Source: Candidatus Cloacimonadota bacterium
GTDB taxonomy: Bacteria; Cloacimonadota; Cloacimonadia; Cloacimonadales; WRIO01
NCBI GenBank assembly: GCA_023230175.1
Contig: JALNXV010000263.1
Coordinates: 1-5,194 of the forward strand
Reading direction: 5' to 3'
Length of the DNA stretch: 5,194 nt
Below the pieces are notes generated by a model, which was not told the origin of the DNA, did no database searches, and saw only the letters and a list, made by a program, of their open reading frames with translations. The position numbers were made by a program, and so were the translations under genes. This document shows positions 1-5,194 of this stretch, piece after piece; positions within the stretch are counted from its first letter, which is position 1, and the number at the start of each line of letters is the position of its first letter.

Positions 1-1
1 A

Positions 2-682
2 TCATTCTGCAATGGCTTCAGGAAAGAAGCTGCTGGCCGCAATGATTATTATTCCTATCCGGCACGTTCAGTCACCGAAGGTGTTGTAAATGCGGTCGCA
101 CATAGAAATTACTTCATTTCCGGAAGCCAGATTGAGGTCAACCTGTTCAAGGATCGGCTGGAAATCACTTCTCCAGGGGCATTGCTAGGGGTTAGGGTGC
201 TTCAGAAAGAGTACGATATTGCTTCCATTATTCCTCAGCGGCGCAATGAAGTGATATGCGGCATCCTTGAGATGTGCAGGTACATGGAATCAAAGGGTTC
301 TGGATTTGACAAGATTGCAGCGGATTATCAAGGAAAGGGAGAGAATTATCAGCCTTACGTCTCTTCTGATGCTTCTTCTTTCACGCTTACGCTTCCTAAC
401 CTTGTCTTCAATGGCGGAGTGATCGGAGAGGGCAGCATTCCTTATGTCTATGTCGATGCAATTCTTCCTGGCAGGAATGATCTCAGGATTGTTTCATTCT
501 GCTTTGCTTCAGGCAAGACTGTCAGACAGATTGCTGATTATCTTGGAATCAAGCCTTCGACATATTTCCGTAAGCATGTTCTTGATACCCTTTCTTCTGA
601 TGGGTATCTGATCAAAGATGCTTCTTCCGATCCTGTTAGATATCAATCGAATCCATCTATGGTTCATGTTTCCGGAAACTGA
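2..682 (+). CDS. ATP-binding winged-helix transcriptional regulator (COG2865-like), 5' partial
   Basis: The reading frame is open from base 2 to the TGA at 680-682, giving the last 226 residues of a protein whose start lies left of the window; the TTG at 182 is internal, because family-conserved sequence continues upstream of it. Residues 23-62 carry the GHKL-type ATP-binding signature of the HATPase_c_4 family: E26 and N30 in VTEGVVNAVAHRNY, then DRLEITSPGAL. Residues 81-105 (RNEVICGILE followed by an ESKGSGFDKI stretch) match the conserved second half of that domain. Residues 170-205 contain a helix-turn-helix (TVRQIADYLGIKPSTYFRK), read as a C-terminal winged helix. Full-length relatives are usually about 400-500 residues and often begin with an AlbA/Schlafen-type DNA-binding domain, which would be in the missing part. 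Such proteins are presumed cytoplasmic DNA-binding regulators; their targets are mostly unknown. The intact frame gives no sign of decay here, unlike the ATPase gene downstream. Family call is firm, biological role is not. Confidence 0.88.
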   Translation, partial: SFCNGFRKEAAGRNDYYSYPARSVTEGVVNAVAHRNYFISGSQIEVNLFKDRLEITSPGALLGVRVLQKEYDIASIIPQRRNEVICGILEMCRYMESKGSGFDKIAADYQGKGENYQPYVSSDASSFTLTLPNLVFNGGVIGEGSIPYVYVDAILPGRNDLRIVSFCFASGKTVRQIADYLGIKPSTYFRKHVLDTLSSDGYLIKDASSDPVRYQSNPSMVHVSGN

Positions 683-693
683 GTTGGCATGTT

Positions 694-722
694 AGTGAAG
701 TTGAGTGAAGTTCTGCTTCACT
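694..722 (+). repeat. Direct repeat plus inverted repeat after the regulator gene
   Basis: The 9-base unit AGTGAAGTT occurs at 694-702 and again at 704-712, one base apart. CTTCACT at 716-722 is the exact reverse complement of AGTGAAG, so it can pair with the second copy (7 bp stem, 5-base loop 711-715) or with the first copy, where the stem extends to 8 bp using 693 and 723. Starting 12 bases after the stop codon, it could be a transcription terminator or RNA 3'-end structure, but no T run follows, so a standard intrinsic terminator is doubtful. It could also be an operator with alternative half-sites. Structure is seen directly; function is not known. Confidence 0.45.
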
Positions 723-833
723 AGGAGTGAGGCTGAACACCCAATCATATGGAAAAGCATCCGACTATGTGCCAGAAGCCTTGGAAATGTCTTGCGTAAG
801 CAATCAATACAGATGCAATTATGATTATGAAAT

Positions 834-872
834 TTACAAAACACCGAAAGAAAACATTACAAAACACCGAAA
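834..872 (+). repeat. Two 16-base direct repeats upstream of the ATPase pseudogene
   Basis: TTACAAAACACCGAAA occurs at 834-849 and again, identical, at 857-872, so the start-to-start period is 23 bases with a 7-base spacer. The second copy ends 17 bases before the GTG of the ATPase pseudogene at 890. A period of about two helical turns just ahead of a gene start suggests a tandem operator bound on one face of the DNA, possibly by an ATP-binding helix-turn-helix regulator like the one at the left edge. Two copies are too few, and the unit and spacer too short, for a CRISPR array. The repeat is certain; the regulatory reading is inference. Confidence 0.6.
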
Positions 873-889
873 ACTAATAATATCAAGTT

Positions 890-1412
890 GTGAGTAAAAC
901 ATATAAGCCGAGGATTTTAGATGATTTGATAGCCAAAAAAGTGGGAAGCTCAATAGGCCGTCTTAATTGAAGGAACGAGACCACATCGGCAATGCAGATT
1001 GCCAAAAGCCTTTTGCGGATGGATAATCCCGAACAGCTGCAACAGAACCTGAACATGGCTCAATTGAATCCCTCCAGGCTTCTATCCGGGTATACTCCAA
1101 GGCTGATTGATGAATGGCAGCTTGCTCCGAAACTCTGGGATGCAATGCGTTATGAAATTGACAGGCGAAGTGAACCTGGGCAGTTCATTCTGACTGGCTC
1201 TTCTGTCCCACCTGATGCAAGTGAAATCCTTCATTCGGGGGACCGGGAGATTTGCTTGGTTGGTAATGCGGACCATGAGCCTGTTTGAATCCGGTGAATC
1301 AACTGGAGACGTCTGCTTGAAAGAGCTCTTTGATGGCAATACTCTAATTGATGGGGAAAGCAGATTAAGACAAAAAATAATGGGCAGGGACACTATATGT
1401 CATACTTCATGA
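890..1412 (+). pseudogene. Decayed AAA-type ATPase (DUF4143 family), truncated and frameshifted
   Basis: Three pieces of one ancestral gene can be read. A GTG at 890 starts SKTYKPRILDDLIAKKVGSS, the usual N-terminus of the family, ending at a TGA (968-970). The same frame resumes as TTSAMQIAKSLLRMDNPEQ and runs through the Walker B motif LIDEWQLAPKLWDA (LIDEWQ at 1103-1120) and GQFILTGSSVPPD to about 1240. There, an extra G in the run 1237-1241 shifts the frame. Frame 3 continues with GTGRFAWLVMRTMSLFESGE and LKELFDG to about 1341, after which family similarity fades before the TGA at 1410-1412. Between LIEG (readable in a shifted frame near 962-973) and TT, the Walker A loop, normally about GPKWCGKTT, is missing. 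Intact relatives are about 400 residues; about 150 are recognisable here. These ATPases are common in anaerobes and have no settled role. Without Walker A, and with two frame breaks and no C-terminal half, no working ATPase can be made. The family call rests on recalled consensus. Confidence 0.85.
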
Positions 1413-1441
1413 GGTTTTAGTGTACATAGCTGAAAAGCAAA

Positions 1442-1446
1442 AGGAG
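1442..1446 (+). promoter_or_regulatory. Ribosome binding site of the small secreted-protein gene
   Basis: AGGAG at 1442-1446 lies five bases before the ATG at 1452. It is a near-ideal Shine-Dalgarno site and is the main reason for choosing that start. It also argues that this gene is translated on its own rather than being a remnant of the decayed ATPase gene just before it. Confidence 0.8.
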
Positions 1447-1451
1447 TTTAT

Positions 1452-2030
1452 ATGAAAAGACGTTGTTTGATTAATTGTCTGGTATTGGTTGTTGTTTGTG
1501 CTGTTGCTTATGCCGGGCCTTTTGGAATGGAGTGGGGAATGACAAAGGAGCAACTCGAGAATGTTGGTACTCTTGAATTGCAGCATCAAGAAGAATTGTT
1601 CACTTCATTTGATTTCATTCCAAAGAAATCACATTCTGCTTTCGAGAGTTATCAATTAATCCTTGGGACGGATGAAGGGTTGGTGAAAATCGTTGCTTAC
1701 GGGAATGATATAACGTGCAATGATTATGGGACACAGCTGAAATCCGAGTTCAATTCAATGAAGGATTCTCTTGTAAAAAATTACGGTAAGGTCTCTAATA
1801 CTTTCGATTTCAATTCGAGTTCCACTTGGGATGAGGCCGATGACTGGATGATGTCATTGTATCTTGATAAGAGGGTTTTTGCTGTATTTTGGGAGTTGCA
1901 AGATATTAGCATTATGCTGGAAGCCAAAGCAACATCATCCAGCAAAGGATATATTAAGCTGACCTACGAAAATGATAAGTGGGAAGAGATTCTTGATCGG
2001 CGTTCTGCATCAGAAAGTTCATTACTATGA
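1452..2030 (+). CDS. Small exported protein of unknown function
   Basis: A 192-residue protein that I cannot assign to a characterised family. Residues 1-21 form a classical Sec signal peptide: basic MKRR, a hydrophobic core (CLINCLVLVVVCAVAYA) and an A-Y-A cleavage site before G22. Cysteines at 9 and 16 are not preceded by a canonical lipobox, so a soluble periplasmic or secreted form is more likely than a lipoprotein, although spirochaete lipoboxes are loose. The mature start GPFGMEWGMTKEQLENVG resembles the opening of many small uncharacterised exported proteins with an FG-x-x-WGM-x-x-x-QL pattern. The rest is rich in aromatic and acidic residues (for example STWDEADDWMMSLYLDKR near 117-135) and has no membrane segment after the signal. 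Sampled GC is about 40% against about 50% in cas10. It sits 39 bases after the decayed ATPase and 157 bases before cas6 on the same strand. An exported protein is unlikely to work inside the cytoplasmic CRISPR complex, so I read it as an unrelated neighbour. Confidence 0.8.
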   Translation: MKRRCLINCLVLVVVCAVAYAGPFGMEWGMTKEQLENVGTLELQHQEELFTSFDFIPKKSHSAFESYQLILGTDEGLVKIVAYGNDITCNDYGTQLKSEFNSMKDSLVKNYGKVSNTFDFNSSSTWDEADDWMMSLYLDKRVFAVFWELQDISIMLEAKATSSSKGYIKLTYENDKWEEILDRRSASESSLL

Positions 2031-2187
2031 TTCATGGAACCAATTGTAGAAAAGAACTGGTTGAGGGGTAGGTGATATCTGTTCCTTGGTGTGTTTGTTT
2101 AGCCTATCCGCCTAGGTATTTGGCTTGATACAAGAAGATCAATGAATGTCTATGAAAACTTTTTTACCTTTGTGATTATTTGTTTTC

Positions 2188-3096
2188 GTGGTAGAATTGA
2201 ACAAGCAGGAGATGAGATTGCTTTCATTCTTTGAAATTAACTTTTGTCTGAAATTCAATGAACCGGTTAGGTGGACAACTTTAACGGAAGTGGTTTTCCG
2301 AAGTGCAATAGGTTTTCATTTACACAGAATGTGCTGTGTCCTTAAAGGTCAAGAAAGCTGTGCTTCATGTGCATTGAATCAAACGTGTGTCTATTCATGG
2401 TTCTTTGAAAGCCATATTGAGAAGGACTCAATTGCTGTTCCCGGGAGAGACCGTGCATCACATCCTTTTCTACTCGAATTTGACAGAGTTTCACCCACAG
2501 AGGGATTCTTGAAGGTTGTTTTTCTTGGAAACAGTAGAAACTTTATTCCATATGTGATTGAAGCCGTTTCAAGGACGGGAGTTCGAGGGGTGTCTAGGGA
2601 CAGAACCCAATTTACAGTCGAATCTGTCCTGCATGAAGGGCATCCATATGTCTACAACATGAGGGAAACAGAGCATGATAGCAGAAGTTGGCCTGACTTT
2701 AGGTCGCTTGGGAAAGGATTTATTGTTCTTGATTGCCCATGTCGAATTAAGGAGAGTGGAAAATATGTCTCATCAATAGACTTGGCAACCTTCATCACTG
2801 CCATGCAGCGAAGGATGCATGTTCTGACGTGCCTTTATGGTGATGAGCCATATCAGATAACAGATATTGCAATTCCATCAAGTCAGCCTGTTGGACAGTC
2901 TTGGAAAGATGTGAACTACTATTCGGTTCGGCAGAAGGAGAGGATTAAACTCGGTGGAGTTGTGGGTATGATTCATGTGAAGGAAAAGCCAAGTGATTCG
3001 GTATCAAGGTTGATAACAGCTGCTGAGTATTTCCACATTGGAAAGAATGCAAGTTTCGGTTTGGGGAAAATACATTATGAAGAGGAGGAACAGTGA
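2188..3096 (+). CDS. cas6: Cas6, CRISPR precursor-RNA endoribonuclease (RAMP family)
   Basis: Cas6 cuts the repeat part of the CRISPR transcript to give crRNA units, metal-independently. The frame holds 302 residues, within the usual range. It shows the cysteine pattern typical of the longer Cas6 family (Pfam CRISPR_Cas6): C50, C58, C61, C67 in MCCVLKGQESCASCALNQTC followed by VYSWFF. The C-terminus has the glycine-rich RNA-binding loop, GKNASFGLGKIHY (285-297). The segment FRSAIGFHLHRMC places H44 and H46 where the general-base histidine of other Cas6 enzymes tends to lie, after the first beta strand; assigning either is inference. An in-frame TGA at 2173-2175 limits the start. GTG 2188 gives the longest product but has no Shine-Dalgarno site; ATG 2212 and TTG 2218 are alternatives that keep the first strand LSFFEINFCLKF. 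The gene ends three bases before cas10, whose ribosome binding site lies inside its last codons, so the two form an operon. Being first in that operon and beside cas10 points to the type III-A crRNA processor. Confidence 0.92.
   Translation: MVELNKQEMRLLSFFEINFCLKFNEPVRWTTLTEVVFRSAIGFHLHRMCCVLKGQESCASCALNQTCVYSWFFESHIEKDSIAVPGRDRASHPFLLEFDRVSPTEGFLKVVFLGNSRNFIPYVIEAVSRTGVRGVSRDRTQFTVESVLHEGHPYVYNMRETEHDSRSWPDFRSLGKGFIVLDCPCRIKESGKYVSSIDLATFITAMQRRMHVLTCLYGDEPYQITDIAIPSSQPVGQSWKDVNYYSVRQKERIKLGGVVGMIHVKEKPSDSVSRLITAAEYFHIGKNASFGLGKIHYEEEEQ
2207..2211 (+). promoter_or_regulatory. Shine-Dalgarno-like site that bears on the cas6 start
   Basis: AGGAG at 2207-2211 touches the ATG at 2212, too close to serve it, but is six bases from the TTG at 2218, ideal spacing. 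It lies downstream of GTG 2188 and TTG 2197. If used, Cas6 would begin at LSFFEINF and lose ten residues that are not conserved in the family as I know it. It may also be chance, since it sits inside the longer frame as codons for Q and E. Confidence 0.4.
3083..3088 (+). promoter_or_regulatory. Ribosome binding site of cas10 inside the cas6 3' end
   Basis: AGGAGG at 3083-3088, a full-strength Shine-Dalgarno core, falls in the glutamate codons at the end of cas6 and lies 11 bases before the ATG at 3100. The junction reads TGA, TAG, ATG in a row (3094-3102): the cas6 stop, a second in-frame stop, then the cas10 start. This fixes the cas10 start and suggests translational coupling of the two genes. 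Confidence 0.8.
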
Positions 3097-3099
3097 TAG

Positions 3100-5194
3100 A
3101 TGCTTTCTATAAAAGATCAGTATGAGATAGGCATTGCGTCGTTGCTTCACGATATTGGGAAGTTTAAGCAGCGTGCCTTCGGAGGAAACGAGACCGAGAG
3201 CATATCCAAGGAAGTTCTGTCGATGGAGGGGCAGCTTCTTCCTGTGTTCGAGCAGCGCTACTCATACCGGCACGCGCTTTGGACATATGACTTCTTCATC
3301 AATGATCTTTTTCCTCTTGTGAAGGACCGTTCATGGGACATTGCACTTGACTGGGAAAAGATTGCGAGGGAGAGCGCATCCCATCATAATCCAAGTGAAG
3401 GGTTCTCCAGATTCGTCTCCAGGGCGGATAGATTGTCAGCGGGGATTGACCGATACACGGGAGATGTTGTGACCGAGAGTTCCAACATCCCTTCCGAAAA
3501 GTATAGATATCTGAAGACTCCGCTTAGAGCGCTGTTCTCCTCAATAAATAATGGATCAAGAACAGCAACTCCTACGATGAGCAGGTATTCCTACAAGCTG
3601 TCAAAAGTGGAAGATGCAACTGCTCCGGCTATTGATGCTGACTGCGATGAAATGTTGAATGATTACCAAGAACTGTGGAAACAGTTTATCTCTGATCTCG
3701 GTGAAATCAAGAATCTCTCCTCAGTAATGCAGCTTCTGAGCAAGCTGAAGGACCTGATGTTGGAATACACTTGGTGCATTCCCTCTGCAACGAACGATTT
3801 TCTGAATGACATATCACTGTATGACCATTCCATTACTACAATGGCACTTGCCATAGCTCTATCATGTTCGGAGAACAGGGAAAAACCATTTAGACTGTTT
3901 GCAGCTGATATCTCGGGGATTCAGAGTTTCATCTTTCAGAGCAGCAAGGACTCGTTTCCTAATGCGGCGAAGGTCTTCAGAGGAAGGTCTTTCATTGTCA
4001 GTGCCGTAAGCACAGCCTGTAGACTTGAGATTAGTGATGTCATCGGTCTCATACCATTTACCGACATCATTGATGCGGGTGGTAAGTTCACCTTGATTTT
4101 GCCTGACTCGGATGGGCTGGAGGAACGGCTTGACCGAATGCAGGAGGAGCAGGAGACCTATTTCCTGCATGAGCATCTCGGCACGCTCTCCGTTCTTGCG
4201 GATTACTCCATGTGTGTTAGTCCAAATGCCTTGAGTATGGAATATGATGAACAAACAGGGCGAACTAATTTCTCAAGGACACAGATTGAACTCTCAAGAC
4301 GTCTGAATGCTCGCAAAACCAGGAAATTCTCTCATGTAGACCTCCATGGTAAATGGGTTCTTGATGATGTGAACATGGCTGGAGGCAGATGTGCTGCGTG
4401 TGGAATCAGAACAGCAGATGATGGAGAGTTCTGTACTACCTGCAGGAGCGAGATTGATCTCGGTGCAAGGATTCCCGATTCCCGCTTTGTCAGTTTCGAG
4501 AAAGACTCGGGAGAGGGTTCACGCATAACGAAGAATTACTCAGTTGTTCTCAGTGATCGATCCAGGTCCGACCGCTTGTGCTATTCTCTCAAGACAGTGG
4601 AGGACAGCCTCCCTCTCTGGAGACTGAATACATATACTCCGGATAAGGATTTCACGGAGATTGCAGAAGGGGCAGTTTCGGATGACGGAAAAGGAAAGCC
4701 ATTTCTGGCGTATGTGAAGCTTGATGTGGATAATCTTGGAGAGATATTCATCGACGGACTGCCTTCCAAGCTGTATTCGATTTCCAGGTATGTCGCGCTT
4801 TCGAGACTCTTTCACAATTTTTTCAATGTGAATGTTAGGGAGATGCTCAGAAACTCCTATGAGGATGCCTACACTGTAATCTCAGGTGGAGATGATGTCT
4901 TCATCATACTCCCATGGAACAAGGCGGTGGGGCTTGTCTCTGATTTGAACAATCAATTCAAGACTTATTGCTGTGAAAATCCGAGCATTCATTTTTCAGC
5001 GGGAATTGTGGTCACCGGAGCAACAACTCCATTCGCCCTTGTGAACCGCAAAACAAACGAAGCACTGGATGATGGTGCGAAGAAGCGTGAAGGAAAGAAC
5101 TGCGTCGAGTATTTCGGACAACTGTTCAGCTTTGATGAACTCAATCAGTTGAAGGATGATTCGGCAGATATGGCGGGATTCCTTGATGATGACT
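3100..5194 (+). CDS. csm1: Cas10/Csm1, large subunit of a type III-A CRISPR complex, 3' partial
   Basis: The frame is open from ATG 3100 to the window edge (698 residues); Csm1 proteins are usually about 750-850, so the C-terminal helical domain is missing. Domains in order: an N-terminal HD nuclease with H17-D18 in LLHDIGKF, H58 in YRHALW, H95-H96 in SHHNP and D110 in ADRLSAGIDR; a first Palm domain starting at DISGIQSFIF (270-279) with FRGRSF (293-298), whose counterpart of the catalytic loop is the degenerate GGKF (327-330); a zinc motif C431-x2-C434-x10-C445-x2-C448; and a second Palm with D542 and D544 in YVKLDVDNLG and the cyclase motif GGDD at 596-599 in SGGDDVF. From family knowledge, target RNA binding switches on HD cleavage of single-stranded DNA and conversion of ATP to cyclic oligoadenylate by the GGDD site. 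All key residues for both activities are present. HD plus this zinc linker and cas6 directly upstream favour subtype III-A over III-B or III-D; the csm2-csm5 genes that would settle it are outside. Confidence 0.95.
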   Translation, partial: MLSIKDQYEIGIASLLHDIGKFKQRAFGGNETESISKEVLSMEGQLLPVFEQRYSYRHALWTYDFFINDLFPLVKDRSWDIALDWEKIARESASHHNPSEGFSRFVSRADRLSAGIDRYTGDVVTESSNIPSEKYRYLKTPLRALFSSINNGSRTATPTMSRYSYKLSKVEDATAPAIDADCDEMLNDYQELWKQFISDLGEIKNLSSVMQLLSKLKDLMLEYTWCIPSATNDFLNDISLYDHSITTMALAIALSCSENREKPFRLFAADISGIQSFIFQSSKDSFPNAAKVFRGRSFIVSAVSTACRLEISDVIGLIPFTDIIDAGGKFTLILPDSDGLEERLDRMQEEQETYFLHEHLGTLSVLADYSMCVSPNALSMEYDEQTGRTNFSRTQIELSRRLNARKTRKFSHVDLHGKWVLDDVNMAGGRCAACGIRTADDGEFCTTCRSEIDLGARIPDSRFVSFEKDSGEGSRITKNYSVVLSDRSRSDRLCYSLKTVEDSLPLWRLNTYTPDKDFTEIAEGAVSDDGKGKPFLAYVKLDVDNLGEIFIDGLPSKLYSISRYVALSRLFHNFFNVNVREMLRNSYEDAYTVISGGDDVFIILPWNKAVGLVSDLNNQFKTYCCENPSIHFSAGIVVTGATTPFALVNRKTNEALDDGAKKREGKNCVEYFGQLFSFDELNQLKDDSADMAGFLDDD

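Noticed and set aside
182..682. A self-contained 166-residue gene starting at TTG 182
   Set aside because: The same frame is open upstream to base 2 and encodes the conserved ATP-binding E/N motif and DRLEITSPG, so the true start is outside the window.
834..872. Possible short CRISPR array
   Set aside because: Only two 16-base units with a 7-base spacer; real repeats are about 24-40 bases with spacers of about 30-40. No other repeat-spacer pattern is visible in the window.
773..893. An open stretch in frame 3 between the regulator and the pseudogene that reads as protein-like sequence (for example SDYVPEALEMS)
   Set aside because: No ribosome binding site or convincing start, it spans the direct repeats, and I recognise no family; most likely chance.
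963..1393. Minus-strand open frames over the ATPase pseudogene
   Set aside because: They are opposite clear DUF4143 coding similarity on the plus strand and show no known motifs.
2038..2062. Possible intrinsic terminator after the secreted-protein gene
   Set aside because: AACCAATT and AACTGGTT can pair with one mismatch, but the stem is AT-rich, the loop is nine bases and no T run follows.
2125..2156. Possible sigma-70 promoter for cas6 (TTGATA at 2125, TATGAA at 2151)
   Set aside because: The spacing is 20 bases, well off 17, and the -10 match is modest; such matches arise by chance in AT-rich spacers. A promoter is expected here but I cannot place it.
3134..3322. A plus-strand open frame shifted relative to cas10
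   Set aside because: It lies wholly inside the HD domain coding region and its translation has no recognisable features.
3663..4815. Several minus-strand open frames across cas10
   Set aside because: They overlap strongly conserved Csm1 domains on the plus strand and have no family features; shadows of the real gene.

Overview
The window looks like an accessory region of a bacterial chromosome of moderate GC (hand counts of 60-base samples give about 40% for the small secreted-protein gene, 44% for cas6 and 50% for cas10). The Shine-Dalgarno sites and a signal peptide fit a bacterium. The pairing of a COG2865-type ATP-binding regulator with a DUF4143 ATPase is common in anaerobes, and the protein style suggests a spirochaete such as a Sphaerochaeta relative. 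That taxonomic guess is weak and rests on memory of similar proteins, not on a search.

Layout: (1) positions 2-682 hold the 3' part of an ATP-binding, winged-helix transcriptional regulator whose start lies outside the window. (2) Positions 683-889 are non-coding and hold a compact direct/inverted repeat just after that gene and a pair of 16-base direct repeats (834-849, 857-872) just before the next element. (3) Positions 890-1412 are a decayed AAA-type ATPase gene of the DUF4143 family. It has lost its Walker A loop, has a premature stop, has a one-base frameshift in a G run and lacks its 3' half. (4) Positions 1452-2030 encode a small exported protein of unknown function with a good ribosome binding site. 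(5) Positions 2188-3096 encode Cas6, the CRISPR precursor-RNA endonuclease. (6) From 3100 to the right edge runs cas10/csm1, open at the 3' end, with an intact HD nuclease motif set, a four-cysteine zinc motif and an intact GGDD cyclase motif.

The functional core is therefore the left end of a type III CRISPR-Cas operon, most likely subtype III-A (Csm), in the order cas6-csm1. Cas6 would cut the repeat transcript into crRNAs. Csm1 would be the large subunit of the Csm complex, cutting single-stranded DNA through HD and making cyclic oligoadenylate through its Palm/GGDD domain when target RNA is bound. The remaining csm genes, any Csm6/Csx1-type effector, cas1/cas2 and the CRISPR array are not in the window; the first of these are expected to the right. 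The left flank, a regulator remnant, a dead ATPase gene and an orphan secreted protein, looks like the worn edge of a genomic island rather than part of the CRISPR system. I found no wholly new system; the parts worth a second look are the Walker A deletion, the repeats, the cas6 start and the orphan gene.
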